NCBI RefSeq assembly: GCF_022012395.1
Contig: NZ_JAKLTQ010000011.1
Location: forward strand, 62,001-126,000
DNA: 64,000 nt
Origin: Arthrobacter hankyongi
GTDB lineage: Bacteria > Actinomycetota > Actinomycetes > Actinomycetales > Micrococcaceae
Direction: 5' to 3'
The notes under the pieces are model-generated. The model was given only the letters and a program-made list of their open reading frames with translations. It was not told the origin of the DNA and ran no database searches. The stretch's first letter is position 1. Every line of letters starts with the position of its first letter. Positions 30,178 to 39,865 of the stretch are shown here, piece after piece. Made by a program: the position numbers and the translations under genes.

Positions 30178-31203
30178 TCACGGTCGGCTCCGACGTCGTG
30201 CCAGTGGGGTGAGTTCGTGTGCGCCGTAGCTGTTGTCGTCGGGGTTGACGGTGACGCCGGGCGCGACGAGCTTGTCGATGCGGTCCAGGATTTCGGTAGG
30301 CAGAGTGACCTCGGCGGCGGGGAGGTAGGACCCCAACTGCTCCATGGTGCGCGGTCCGACGATCGCGGCCGTGACGCCTGGATGGTTGATCACGAACGCA
30401 ATGGCCAGTTCGATGAGCGTAAGCCCGGCCTGTTCGGCCAGCTGGGCGAGTTCTTCGACGATGTCGAGCTTGCGCTGGTTGGCTGGGCTTGTCATATCGA
30501 AACGGGCGCCCGGGCGGGCACTGGAGGTGGGCGCGGATGCGGAGTCTTTCCGCCACCGTCCTGAAAGCCAGCCGCCGGCCAGCGGGCTGTAAGTGAGGGT
30601 GCCCATTCCGTGGCGCTGGACGGCGGGCAGGATGTCTTCTTCGATGCCGCGGACCAGGATGGAGTAGGGCGGCTGTTCGGTGACGAACCGTTCCAGGTTG
30701 CGCGCCTTCGAGGCCCATTGGGCCTCGACGATCTGCGATCCGGAGTAGGACGAGGAGCCGATGTACCGGATCTTTCCTTGGCGGACCAGGTCGGTGAGTG
30801 CGCCGAGGGTTTCTTCCACGTCGGTGTCAGGGCTGGGCCGGTGGACCTGGTAGAGGTCGATGTGGTCGGTGTTCAGGCGGCGCAGGGAGTTCTCGACTTC
30901 GCGAATGATCCAGCGGCGGGATCCTCCGCGCTGGTTCGGGTCCTCGCTCATGGGCATGAAGAACCTCGTGGCGAGGAAGACATCGTCGCGGCGCCCGGAC
31001 AGCGCCCCGCCGACGATCTCCTCCGAGGCCCCGCCGGAGTAGACGTCGGCGGTGTCGACGAAATTGATCCCCGCGTCAAGGGCGCGGTGGATGATGCGGG
31101 TGCAATCGGCGCGGTCGTCGTTGCCCCAGGGGCCAAACATCATCGCACCGAGGCACAGGGGGCTGACCCGCACGCCGGTGCGGCCAAGGGAACGGTATTC
31201 CAT
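30178..31203 (-). CDS. Aldo/keto reductase (YajO-like)
   Basis: 341 residues. MEYRSLGRTGVRVSPLCLGA, INFVDTADVYSGGASE (catalytic Asp and Tyr), HIDLYQVHRPSP (catalytic His), and VNPDDNSYGAHEL at the end define the AKR family, subgroup with a C-terminal NPDD motif. Position three of the tetrad, normally Lys in LATKxx, reads LATRFFMPM, an Arg. That would weaken hydride-transfer chemistry in most AKRs. NADPH binding (IVGPRTMEQLGSYL) is intact. The next gene on the same strand is another AKR, 20 bases upstream, so they probably share a transcript. Confidence 0.8.
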   Translation of the reverse strand: MEYRSLGRTGVRVSPLCLGAMMFGPWGNDDRADCTRIIHRALDAGINFVDTADVYSGGASEEIVGGALSGRRDDVFLATRFFMPMSEDPNQRGGSRRWIIREVENSLRRLNTDHIDLYQVHRPSPDTDVEETLGALTDLVRQGKIRYIGSSSYSGSQIVEAQWASKARNLERFVTEQPPYSILVRGIEEDILPAVQRHGMGTLTYSPLAGGWLSGRWRKDSASAPTSSARPGARFDMTSPANQRKLDIVEELAQLAEQAGLTLIELAIAFVINHPGVTAAIVGPRTMEQLGSYLPAAEVTLPTEILDRIDKLVAPGVTVNPDDNSYGAHELTPLARRRSRP

Positions 31204-31223
31204 AAGTGGCTTCTTCTTTCTGG

Positions 31224-32105
31224 TCAGGCTTCGGGGATGATCATCGCGAACCGCTCCGGGTGGGCCTCGTCGGGGTCCGGTCCGTTTCGCACGCCGGTGT
31301 CGAGCGCGTCGATGGATGCGAGTTCCTCAACGCTGAGCTCGAAGTCGAAGACGTCGAAGTTCTCGGCGATGCGGACAGGGTTGGTCGATTTCGGGATGGC
31401 CGAGCGGCCCTGCTGCAGGTGCCAGTGCAGCATGACCTGCGCCGGAGTCTTACCGTGCGCCTGCGCGATGGCGGCGATGACCGGGTCCTGCATGACGTTC
31501 CTCCGGCTCTCACCCCACCCGGGGTAGAAGGTGATCCCGCCGATCGGCGACCAGGCCTGGGTGACGATGCCGTTCCCGGCGTCGGCTGCCTGGACATCCG
31601 GCTGGGTGAAGTAGGGGTGCAGCTCGATCTGGTTGACCGCCGGGACGATGCCGGTTTCGGCCAGCAGCTGTTCCAGGTGGTGCGGCATGAAATTGCTGAC
31701 GCCGATGGCGCACACTCGGCCGTCGGCGAGCAGGGCCTCCAGCGCCTTGTATGCGGCGATGGACTTCCCGAACCGGTCAGGAGCGGGCTGATGCAGGATG
31801 AGCAGGTCCAGGTGGTCCACGCCAAGCTTGCCGGTCGCCTTCTCCCAGGCATGCAGCGTCTCGTTGTAGCCGTAGTCGCTGACCCAGACTTTGGTTTCGA
31901 TGAATACGTCCGTGCGGTCGACGCCGGAGCGGCGGATGCCTTCGCCGACCTCCCGCTCGTTGCCATACGCGGCGGCGGTGTCGATGTGCCGGTAGCCGGC
32001 GGCCAGTGCGGCCTCGACTGCGGCTGTTGTCTGTTCCGGCGGGCTTTGGAAGACGCCGAGCCCGAGTGCGGGCATGTTGACGCCGTTGTTGAGTGTGATG
32101 TTCAT
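31224..32105 (-). CDS. Aldo/keto reductase (2,5-diketo-D-gluconate reductase type)
   Basis: 293 residues. GYRHIDTAAAYGNEREVGEG supplies Asp and Tyr, VFIETKVWVSDYG the Lys, and LDLLILHQPAP the His; the NADPH site is AIPKSTNPVRIAEN. These are the features of the 2,5-diketogluconate reductase subgroup, which reduces small aldehydes and ketones with NADPH. A short zinc alcohol dehydrogenase tail lies directly upstream on the same strand. The pair of AKRs, the ADH relic and the MFS exporter with its XRE regulator nearby suggest a small-carbonyl detoxification locus. Confidence 0.85.
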   Translation of the reverse strand: MNITLNNGVNMPALGLGVFQSPPEQTTAAVEAALAAGYRHIDTAAAYGNEREVGEGIRRSGVDRTDVFIETKVWVSDYGYNETLHAWEKATGKLGVDHLDLLILHQPAPDRFGKSIAAYKALEALLADGRVCAIGVSNFMPHHLEQLLAETGIVPAVNQIELHPYFTQPDVQAADAGNGIVTQAWSPIGGITFYPGWGESRRNVMQDPVIAAIAQAHGKTPAQVMLHWHLQQGRSAIPKSTNPVRIAENFDVFDFELSVEELASIDALDTGVRNGPDPDEAHPERFAMIIPEA

Positions 32106-32123
32106 GGAATCCCGGTCCTGTCG

Positions 32124-32235
32124 TTACGGGCGGATGAGTACTTTGAGCGCTTCGCGGCCGGCCATGGCCCGGTAGCCGGTGGGAATCCTTACTAAGTTGT
32201 TGGCCGGTTTCCAGTCAACGCCGGCCAGGCATTTT
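32124..32235 (-). pseudogene. Zinc alcohol dehydrogenase C-terminal relic
   Basis: The minus strand reads PANNLVRIPTGYRAMAGREA then LKVLIRP and a TAA, the usual C-terminus of zinc-dependent alcohol dehydrogenases (GYxAMxxRxAIKVLLRP). Upstream only a few more residues can be followed; the catalytic and Rossmann domains are gone. It sits between the AKR pair and the MFS gene. Confidence 0.55.
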
Positions 32236-32289
32236 TTGGGAGTCACCGTTGATCCGGGTATTGACAGACCCCCTTTCGGGGTTGGCTGT

Positions 32290-33750
32290 TCAGCGGGCCG
32301 GCACGGCCAGCGGCGTGGGCTGTTCCGCGGATAGTGCCTTGGCGCGGTAGGCAGCCAGGTCTGCGGGCAGGATGAGCGCCGCGGTCACGGCCAGAGCAAG
32401 CAACAGCAGGACGCTGCCCGTTGTCAGCGCCGCGCTGACCTGTGCCGCGAGGTGCGCCGCAGCCAGACCCTCCGTAGGGATGGTGGCCGCGGCCGCGACC
32501 GCGATGCCCAGCCCCAGGCAGGTGCCCACCTGGTGGAAGGTGTTGACCAGTCCGGACGCGGCGCCGGCGTCGGCCGCGGGAGCACCGATGATCCCGAACG
32601 ATGTCAGCGGCGCGAAGGCGAACCCCTGGCCTGCACCGATGAGGACCATCGGCAGGGCGACGCCGGTCCAATAGGACGAGCCGACCCCGGCGCGGCTGAG
32701 CCACAACATCCCGGTGAGGGCGATCACAATTCCGGCCAAAAGGGCAACCGAGCCCGGCAGCCGACGCACCAGGGGCGGGATGCCCATCGCGACGGCGAAG
32801 TTCACGGCGGTCATCGGCAGGAACCCGAGACCGGCCTGCAGCGGATCGAAACCGAGCACTTCCTGCATGAACTGGGTCGTGAAGAAGAAGAACCCGATCA
32901 TCGCCCCCAGGTACAGGAACCGCGCCACGTAGGCGCCCGTGCGGCGGCGGCTCGCGAACAGGCGCAGGGGCATGATCGGCTGGGCGGCCTTGCGTTCGAT
33001 CAGCACGAACACAATCAGGAGTACGACGCCGGCGCTGGCGGCCGCGGCGGTGACCGGCGAGTTCCAGCCGGCTTCGGCGGTATTGATGATCCCGAACTCG
33101 AGGGCCCCGACGCCGAGGGTGGCGCTGAGGGCACCGAACAGATCGAAGCGTCCGCGCGCCCGTCCGGTCTCGGAGAGGAAACGGGGTGCCAGCGCGATCA
33201 TTGCCGCACCGATGGGCACGTTGACAAAGAACCCGGCCCGCCAGGAAATCCAATGGGCCAGCGCGCCGCCGATGACCAGTCCCAAGCTGGCGCCGATCCC
33301 TGCGGTGGCACCATACAAGGCGACGGCGCGGGTGCGCTCGCGGCCTTCGGGGAAGCTCGCGGTGAGCAGGGACAGCGAGGCCGGCGCGACGATAGCCGCC
33401 CCGATGCCCTGGACCGCCCGGCCGGAGATCGCCCACCATCCCGCCGGGGCCAGTCCAATCAGCAGGGACGCGAGGGAGAACACCACCAGCCCCAACACGA
33501 ATACGCGCCGTCGCCCGAGCAGGTCTCCGGCCCGGGCACCGAGAAGCAGCAGGCCGCCGAAGACCAGCGTGTAGGCGTCCTGGACCCACGACAGCTCGCC
33601 GGCGCCCAGGCGCAGGTTGGCCTGCAGGCTGGGCAGCGCGGTGAAGATGACCGAGTTGTCCAGCAGGATCATGAAGTAGCTGGCCAGGATGACAGCCAGG
33701 ATCGCCGCCGGGTGGGCAGGCCTTGTGGGTGCAGGTTTCGTGCTGTCCAT
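32290..33750 (-). CDS. MFS drug-efflux transporter, DHA2 (14-helix) type
   Basis: 486 residues from ATG 33750. Fourteen hydrophobic segments can be counted; LLDNSVIFTALPSLQANLRL (motif D1-like), GARAGDLLGRRRVFVLG (motif A) and GATAGIGASLGLVIGGALA (motif C, antiporter signature) identify a DHA2 proton-coupled exporter. Substrate unknown, probably hydrophobic cations or a toxic small molecule. It is divergent from an XRE regulator 93 bases away, the usual layout of a locally regulated efflux pump. Confidence 0.85.
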   Translation of the reverse strand: MDSTKPAPTRPAHPAAILAVILASYFMILLDNSVIFTALPSLQANLRLGAGELSWVQDAYTLVFGGLLLLGARAGDLLGRRRVFVLGLVVFSLASLLIGLAPAGWWAISGRAVQGIGAAIVAPASLSLLTASFPEGRERTRAVALYGATAGIGASLGLVIGGALAHWISWRAGFFVNVPIGAAMIALAPRFLSETGRARGRFDLFGALSATLGVGALEFGIINTAEAGWNSPVTAAAASAGVVLLIVFVLIERKAAQPIMPLRLFASRRRTGAYVARFLYLGAMIGFFFFTTQFMQEVLGFDPLQAGLGFLPMTAVNFAVAMGIPPLVRRLPGSVALLAGIVIALTGMLWLSRAGVGSSYWTGVALPMVLIGAGQGFAFAPLTSFGIIGAPAADAGAASGLVNTFHQVGTCLGLGIAVAAAATIPTEGLAAAHLAAQVSAALTTGSVLLLLALAVTAALILPADLAAYRAKALSAEQPTPLAVPAR

Positions 33751-33843
33751 GCAACCGTGGTTCCTTAGCGTCAGGAAGTCACGCCCGTTCCGGGTAATGC
33801 CAGTGCCTCCCTCGGTGAGCGGTCCCGGCGTAGCGTGGCAGGC

Positions 33844-34725
33844 ATGACACATAGCGACGACGTGCGGCAATTCCTGACCTCCCGCCGTGCCCGGATCACG
33901 CCCGAGGAAGCCGGGCTGCCCGCCTACGGCGGTAACCGGCGCGTCACCGGGCTGCGCCGCGAGGAAGTCGCCATGCTGGCCGGGATGAGCATCGACTACT
34001 ACATCCGCCTCGAGCGCGGAAACCTCTCCGGCGCTTCGGACAGCGTCCTGGAAGCCCTCGCCCGCGCCCTGAAGCTCGACGACGCCGAAACGGCCCACCT
34101 TTTCGATCTGGCCCGCGCCGCCACCGTTTCTCCCCGGGTCCGGCGCAAGCGCAGCCCGCACACGGTGCGGCCCAGCGTCCAGCGTGTCATCGATGCGATC
34201 ACCACGGCCCCGGCCTGGGTCCGCAACGACCGTGGGGACGTCCTGGCCGCCAACGAACTCGGCCGCGCCCTGTACCTGGACATGATGGCAGAAAAGAGCA
34301 CCCCGCCGAACAGTGCACGGTTCACCTTCCTGAACCCGAAAGCGCGGGATTTCTTCGCTGATTGGGAACGCAGCGCCGACGACATTGTCGCCGTACTTCG
34401 GTCCACCGCCGGGAAGAACCCCTATGACAAGGACCTCACCGACCTGATCGGCGAACTCTCAACCCGCAGCGAAGAGTTCCGCACCCGCTGGGCCCGGCAC
34501 GACGTCAAGTACCACCGCACCGGCCGCAAACGCCTCCACCACCCAATCGTGGGCGACCTGGACCTGAGCTACGAAGCCCTCGAGCTCCCCGGCGACCCGG
34601 GGCTGAGGATCAACGTGTACACGGCCGACCCCAACACGCCGTCGGAAGACGCCTTGAAAGTCCTGGCCAGCTGGGCCGCCACCCAGCGGGACACCACGCA
34701 GATCCCCCTCAAGGAGAAGAAATGA
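33844..34725 (+). CDS. XRE-family regulator with MmyB-like ligand domain
   Basis: 293 residues from ATG 33844 (GTG 33835 in frame is an alternative). The N-terminal HTH (RRVTGLRREEVAMLAGMSID, YYIRLERGN) binds DNA; the C-terminal two thirds (APAWVRNDRGDVLAANELGR; RALYLDMMAE; TFLNPKARDFFADWE; DLDLSYEALELPGDPGLRIN) is the MmyB-like domain that may bind fatty acids or other ligands. Its likely targets are its own promoter and the divergent MFS gene. Its stop overlaps the next gene's ATG (ATGA), so an NAD(P)-binding protein is co-translated. Confidence 0.85.
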   Translation: MTHSDDVRQFLTSRRARITPEEAGLPAYGGNRRVTGLRREEVAMLAGMSIDYYIRLERGNLSGASDSVLEALARALKLDDAETAHLFDLARAATVSPRVRRKRSPHTVRPSVQRVIDAITTAPAWVRNDRGDVLAANELGRALYLDMMAEKSTPPNSARFTFLNPKARDFFADWERSADDIVAVLRSTAGKNPYDKDLTDLIGELSTRSEEFRTRWARHDVKYHRTGRKRLHHPIVGDLDLSYEALELPGDPGLRINVYTADPNTPSEDALKVLASWAATQRDTTQIPLKEKK

Positions 34726-35501
34726 CCAGCGGCCCCTCCACCGTGCTCATCGTCGGCGCCACCGGCAGCGTCGGACGCTACGCGGTAGCCGCGGCGCTGC
34801 GCCAGGGTTACGCCGTGCGGGCCCTCGTGCGTAACAGGGCCCGCGTGCTCCCGGATAGTGTCGAACTCGCCGTCGGTGACCTGACCCGCCCCGACACCCT
34901 CGGCCCTGCCGTCGAGGGTGTCGGGGCGATCGTCTTCACCCACGGATCCACCACCAGAGAACGCGACGTACGGGATAACGACTACGCCGGCGTCGCCAAC
35001 ATCCTCCGCGCGCTGGGCGGCCGCCGCGTCCGCTTCGCCCTGATGACCGCCATCGGCACCACCCGCCCGGGTGTCGCCTACGCTCAGTGGAAGCTGCGCA
35101 GCGAGCGGCTCGTCCGTGCCAGCGGCAACCCCTACACGATCGTGCGGCCCGGCTGGTTCGACTACAACCAGCCCGGACAGCGGAAGATCGGCATGCTCCA
35201 GGGCGATAAACGACAATCCGGCTCACCGGCCGACGGCGTTATCGCCCGGGACCAGATCGCCCGCGTCCTCATCGACAGCCTGCACCTCGATGCCGCCGAC
35301 CACAAAACCCTCGAACTCATCGCCGACCACGGAACCGAGCAGGACGACCTCACCGCCGTCTTCAACACACTCACGCCCGACCCAGGTGAATCTCTCGACG
35401 CGGCCGAAGATACTGTCGACCTACCTGTCACCGGCGAACCCGCTACGCTCCGTCAGGACCTCGCCGCCATCTCGGCAGGAGACCACAGAGCTCACGGGTA
35501 G
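34722..35501 (+). CDS. Atypical SDR / NmrA-like NAD(P)-binding protein
   Basis: 259 residues. The N-terminal VLIVGATGSVGRYAVAAALR is a GxxGxxG dinucleotide motif of the atypical SDR (NmrA/HSCARG-like) type, with VRALVRNRARVLPDSVELAV following. Near the middle VAYAQWKLRSERLVRASG keeps a Y-x3-K arrangement. Such proteins reduce small ketones or sense redox state. Its translation is coupled to the MmyB-type regulator upstream, suggesting it belongs to the same stress response as the divergent exporter. Confidence 0.75.
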   Translation: MTSGPSTVLIVGATGSVGRYAVAAALRQGYAVRALVRNRARVLPDSVELAVGDLTRPDTLGPAVEGVGAIVFTHGSTTRERDVRDNDYAGVANILRALGGRRVRFALMTAIGTTRPGVAYAQWKLRSERLVRASGNPYTIVRPGWFDYNQPGQRKIGMLQGDKRQSGSPADGVIARDQIARVLIDSLHLDAADHKTLELIADHGTEQDDLTAVFNTLTPDPGESLDAAEDTVDLPVTGEPATLRQDLAAISAGDHRAHG

Positions 35502-35544
35502 AGTCTGAGCTGCTTTCCGGCGGGGACCGGGGTGATCCGGCATC

Positions 35545-35907
35545 AGGTACGCCAGTCGAGGGCGCCGCCGGTTTGCCCCGGCGCTCATTGCCGCGTCGCT
35601 GGGGGAGGGGGACTTCGTCCGGCGGCTCCACGGGCCGTTCCCCTGACTGACCTTCCTGACCCGCACGGAGCAGGAGCAGTCTGCCGCAGAAGCCTTGGAC
35701 GTGGCACGCGGCTGCGCCACCGTCGGGCACTTTGGCCCGCTCGGCGTCGTGATCCCGGTCTGGGAGGCGACCGCGGCGGCCGTTGCCGATGGAATTCCGT
35801 TCATCACGCGCGAGGCCGAAAAGGGCTGGCAGGACGCCAAAGTGACGGCGGCCAACCTGCTGGCCGTGGCAGGGGACTATCTGACGGCCCATCCCGACGG
35901 GGGATGA
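35545..35907 (+). pseudogene. Hypothetical gene broken by an in-frame stop
   Basis: One frame can be followed as FAPALIAASLGEGDFVRRLH, a TGA near 35645, then FLTRTEQEQSAAEALDVARG, GPLGVVIPVWEATAAAVADG and KVTAANLLAVAGDYLTAHP to a stop. The part after the stop codon could start at GTG 35695 and give 70 residues. Codon use is coding-like on both sides of the TGA, so a once longer protein of about 120 residues seems to have been inactivated. I do not recognise the family. Confidence 0.4.
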
Positions 35908-35921
35908 TCACAGTCCCGCGG

Positions 35922-37898
35922 TCAGCCGACGTGAACCCAAGGGCGCTTGGTGACGTCTGGTTCTGCTTCGCGCAGCACCTCGCGGGTGACGGGTGCGATC
36001 TCGCCTTCGCCCAGGAACAGGAAACGCAGGAGGTTGATGACGGGGTTCCCCTCGGTCCACCGGAAGTAGATGTGCGGCATCAGGCCTGTCACGTCCCTGA
36101 TGTGCAGCAGCACGGAGGCGATGGTGTTCGGCACCACGGGCCCGTGCACCTCCAGGATGGGGTAGCCGTGCCGGATGACGCCACGGACCTCCAGGGCCGT
36201 TTCGAAGTCGGAGGAATCATCCACGATCACTTCCAGGAACAATGCCTGCCGGTCCACGGGCAGGTGGCTGACCTTCATGGCCGAAGCCAGTTTGTCCCGG
36301 TAGGCTTCGGCGTTCAGGCGCAGGGGCTCGTGGGCGATGATGACGATGGGTCCCTCGTCGGCGTCGGCGACGAATTCCAGTGCCTGCTGGTCAAGACGGA
36401 CGTGGGTGGCGTGGAGTTCGAAGGAACGCAGGATCCGGGAGAGCAGCGAGATCACGATGATGCCCAGAATGAAGAAAGTCGCGATCCGGATACCTTCGGG
36501 CCGTTCGAAGATGTTGGCGACCGTGGTGTAGATGAACACTATCGCGATGACCCCGAATCCGGCGGTGCGCCGATGTTGCTTCCGGCGGCGGGCCGAAAGT
36601 GTGACGGCAACTGCTGCGGAGGTCATCAGCACCAGCACGCCGGTGGCGTAGGCGCCGCCTTGGGCGTCGACATCGGCCTCGAAAAGATAGGTGATCAGGA
36701 ACCCGGTCACGGTGAAAACCAGTACCAGTGGCCGCACGGCCCGGGCCCATTCGGGGGCCATCCCGTAGCGGGGCAGGTACCGCGGCACAAGGTTCAGCAG
36801 CCCTGCCATCGCGGAGGCACCGGCGAACCAGAGGATGGCGATGGTGCTCAAGTCGTACACTGTGCCGAAGCCGTTACCCAGGTACTCATGGGCCAGGAAC
36901 GCCAGGGCGCGGCCGTTGGCTTGGCCGCCGGGCTCGAACTCCTGGGCCGGGATCAGGACCACGGTGGTGAAGCTCGTGGTGACCAGGAAGGAACTCATGA
37001 TGACGGCGGCCGTCGTCAGCAGGCGCCGGGCCCCCTTGATCCGGCCGGCAGGATTCTCCTCGGTGTCGCCGGCGTGCCCGCGGATCTGCGGCATCACGGC
37101 GACCCCGGTTTCGAAGCCGGAGAGGCCCAGGGCCAGTTTGGGGAAGACCAGCAGTGCGATCCCGACAACCATGAATGGGCTTCCATGCGAGGTGGTGAGG
37201 GCAAGCCACCAGTCCCCGACGGCCACCGGATGGGTAAAAACCTCGACTACAGTCGTGGCTACCACCACCACGTTCAGGCCCAGGTATATGGCTACCAGGG
37301 CCACGGCGACGCCGATCGCCTCCCTGAAGCCCCGGAGGAACACCGCAGCAAGCAGAGCCAGCAGGAACAGTGTGACGGGAACGTTTTGTCCCTGCAGCCA
37401 GCCGGGGGCAAAGGGGTTCTGAATCGCGTGGGCGGTGGCGTCGGCGGCGGAGAGGGTCATCGTGATCATGAAGTCCGTAGCGGCGAACCCTAGCAGGACC
37501 AGGACCAGGAACTTGCCGCCCCAGCGCGGCAGCAGGCGTTCGAGCATCGCAATGGATCCTTCTCCTCGGGGGCTTTCGTCGGCAACCCGGCGGTAGACAG
37601 GAAGGGCGCCCAGCACGGTGACGGCCACCAGCACCAGGGTTGCAAGCGGGGAGATCGCACCCGCGGCCAGCGCGGCGATGGCCGGCTGGTATCCCAGAGT
37701 GGAAAAGTAGTCGACGCCCGTCAGGCACATCACCTGCCACCACGCATGCTTCTTCAGATGGGAACCGCTCACCGCGCCCGGCCCCAGATGGGATCCCTTG
37801 GCATCCTGCAGGCCGAACAGCAGCCAGCTCCTGAACCTCGCGCCGGCCCCGGGACGTGGCGCCGAAGGATCCGCCGGCGGCAAGCTCAACGTGGTCAT
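35922..37898 (-). CDS. APC-superfamily permease with C-terminal cytosolic domain
   Basis: 658 residues. Twelve helices fill roughly residues 60-480 ([60 protein letters not shown] with the APC-type broken helix). The last 170 residues are soluble ([60 protein letters not shown]). Related proteins move amino acids or, in the KimA group, potassium with protons; the soluble tail argues for a regulated transporter. Substrate not predictable. Single gene with an AAAGGA site. Confidence 0.8.
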   Translation of the reverse strand: MTTLSLPPADPSAPRPGAGARFRSWLLFGLQDAKGSHLGPGAVSGSHLKKHAWWQVMCLTGVDYFSTLGYQPAIAALAAGAISPLATLVLVAVTVLGALPVYRRVADESPRGEGSIAMLERLLPRWGGKFLVLVLLGFAATDFMITMTLSAADATAHAIQNPFAPGWLQGQNVPVTLFLLALLAAVFLRGFREAIGVAVALVAIYLGLNVVVVATTVVEVFTHPVAVGDWWLALTTSHGSPFMVVGIALLVFPKLALGLSGFETGVAVMPQIRGHAGDTEENPAGRIKGARRLLTTAAVIMSSFLVTTSFTTVVLIPAQEFEPGGQANGRALAFLAHEYLGNGFGTVYDLSTIAILWFAGASAMAGLLNLVPRYLPRYGMAPEWARAVRPLVLVFTVTGFLITYLFEADVDAQGGAYATGVLVLMTSAAVAVTLSARRRKQHRRTAGFGVIAIVFIYTTVANIFERPEGIRIATFFILGIIVISLLSRILRSFELHATHVRLDQQALEFVADADEGPIVIIAHEPLRLNAEAYRDKLASAMKVSHLPVDRQALFLEVIVDDSSDFETALEVRGVIRHGYPILEVHGPVVPNTIASVLLHIRDVTGLMPHIYFRWTEGNPVINLLRFLFLGEGEIAPVTREVLREAEPDVTKRPWVHVG

Positions 37899-38256
37899 CT
37901 GATCCTTTCCGCGCGATGCCCGGCACCGCGGCCACCGACAGCGGCAACACCGGCCAGCCCGCTGTGCGGCTGTCTACCGTTCCATGACAGCACCGGCCGG
38001 GCTGTTCCGTGACGGTCCTAACGCTTTCCTTACGCGAACCAGCCGGAAATTAACGCCTGCCTAACGCAGTGCGTGACGAGGGCAGCACTTTGCTTCAGGA
38101 GCCGGCAGCCAGTCCGTGGTCAGGTTTCGTCCAGCCAGGTTGGGGATACTTGGCCACTGGGCAGGACTGGCGCCTGAAAACAGATCGACAGGCTAAGGGC
38201 GGTCTTCCTTGTTTCGCTGAAGCTGGAACCGCCCGGAGGCAGGTTTCGGAGGTTAT

Positions 38257-39393
38257 ATGACGTTGCTGGTTGATGAAACGGTCGCTGTGACTGAGCGGCA
38301 AACTACTGTGCGCCCAAGGCTTGAGGGCCTGGACGTTCTTCGCGGGGCTGCCATTGGTGCGGTGCTGCTGGGGCACTCCTGGCCCGGAATATTCCAAGGT
38401 GCCGGCATCGTGGGCGTCATTGTCTTCTTCGTGCTGAGCGGTTACCTGATCACGGGCGTACTGCTCAGGGATGTGGAACGTCATGGCAAGATCCGGTACG
38501 GCCGCTTTTATGCGCATCGGGCCTTCCGCCTGTTGCCGGCGCTGCTCTGCTTCCTCAGTGTCTACGCCATCGTGGAACTGACGGCCGACGTCCTCGGGGA
38601 CCGGTCCAGGGGAATCATCGGCTATACACTGCTCGCCGGTTTCGGCTACCTGAAGGACATACCGCTGCCGTTCGACGTCAGCATGGCTATCGGACCACTC
38701 TGGACACTGTCGGTAGAAGAACAGTTCTACCTGATCTGGCCGGCACTGCTGCTGCTCGCCCTGCGGCGCAACCGCCAGGTACGGCTCATCGGCTGGTCTG
38801 CCGCCGTCGTCCTGTCCCTCATGACGGCGAGCGTGCTGGCGATGCTGATCCTGGCTCCGGACCTTCACTCCCTGGTTTACGCGCTGCCGACGACGTGGGG
38901 GCTGGGGCTGATCGTCGGTTCGGCGCTGCGCCTGTACCGGGACCGGGTGTTTTGGTGGTTCTCCGACTCCAGGTTCAGGCTGTCGGCCCTGCTTGGCTCG
39001 ACCCTCGTCCTGGCCGCGCTGATGTTCTTTCCCAAGGCCAACGAAACGCCGGCCTTCTTCTTCGCGGGAGGTCCGCTCGCTATGGCTGCCGCGGCCATAC
39101 TGGTGGTCGTGGCTGCCTCACGCACCCGTGCGATGCCGAAGCAGACGCGCGCTTTGCAGGCGCTGGGAACGGTTTCCTACGCGGCGTACCTGTGGAACTA
39201 CGTCGTCATTCTTTGGCTCCATGGATCGACAGCTGATTTGCCGCCAATTGTGGCTGTGTCGGCAATCCTGCTGACCCTGCTCCTAGCGGTCGTCAGCTGG
39301 CACACGGTCGAAAGACTGGGACGTATGGCGCGGGACCGGTTCGACAAGTCCCGTCCGGACCAGCGGCAGGCCGCCAGCGCCCTTGTTGCCTAG
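38257..39393 (+). CDS. Membrane acyltransferase (acyltransferase_3 / OafA type)
   Basis: 378 residues with a GGAGG site just before the ATG. The catalytic loop GLDVLRGAAIGAVLLGHSW (Arg and His) and LWTLSVEEQFYLIWP are the hallmark motifs of acyltransferase_3 proteins; about ten helices follow. Such enzymes transfer acetyl or other short acyl groups from the cytoplasm onto cell-surface sugars, peptidoglycan or exported antibiotics. There is no fused SGNH domain. It stands alone between the APC permease and the DMFase-like lipoprotein; substrate unknown. Confidence 0.85.
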   Translation: MTLLVDETVAVTERQTTVRPRLEGLDVLRGAAIGAVLLGHSWPGIFQGAGIVGVIVFFVLSGYLITGVLLRDVERHGKIRYGRFYAHRAFRLLPALLCFLSVYAIVELTADVLGDRSRGIIGYTLLAGFGYLKDIPLPFDVSMAIGPLWTLSVEEQFYLIWPALLLLALRRNRQVRLIGWSAAVVLSLMTASVLAMLILAPDLHSLVYALPTTWGLGLIVGSALRLYRDRVFWWFSDSRFRLSALLGSTLVLAALMFFPKANETPAFFFAGGPLAMAAAAILVVVAASRTRAMPKQTRALQALGTVSYAAYLWNYVVILWLHGSTADLPPIVAVSAILLTLLLAVVSWHTVERLGRMARDRFDKSRPDQRQAASALVA

Positions 39394-39718
39394 TCCGGAC
39401 CTGGCTGAAAACGCCGGGGAACTAAGCACCCTGGCCGGCTGCTCAGCGCGGTCAGCAGACGAACTGGGCTGGGCGTAGGTGTGACCTAGGTGGTCCGGCG
39501 GTTGGGGAGGATGCCGGACCCGCGCCACTGCACCGGCCGGGTGTGCGGCGGCGTGGTCCCGGAGAGGCGGGCGCGGCCGTTGAACGGTTGAGCCGCTACG
39601 GTCACCTTGCGCACACCGGCCCGGGATTTCCTGGTGGAACAGCACGCCCCGGTCCTGTCAGGTTCTTTGCCTCATACTGTCAGGGTCTTCATCCCCGTTC
39701 TTCAGCCTTCTTTAGGTA
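39394..39718. other. Gap between the acyltransferase and the DMFase-like gene
   Basis: About 325 bases without a recognisable gene. It should hold the promoter of the DMFase-like lipoprotein on the plus strand; no clear -35/-10 pair was found. Confidence 0.4.
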
Positions 39719-39865
39719 ATGGGCGCTAGTTTCGGCCTGACGCGTGGATGGAAGTCCGATGGGATCAACGCATTCTTCATTTGGTGGCGGGGGCAGCGCA
39801 GGCCGGGCATCGTCGAGCGTGCCGGGTGCGTACCGGGCCGGCGGTGGGCCGGAAGCAGGCCGGCA

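Noticed and set aside
35532-37493. A 653-codon plus-strand frame across the APC permease
   Set aside because: Low-complexity Gly/Asp/His composition typical of an antisense shadow; the minus strand encodes a full permease.
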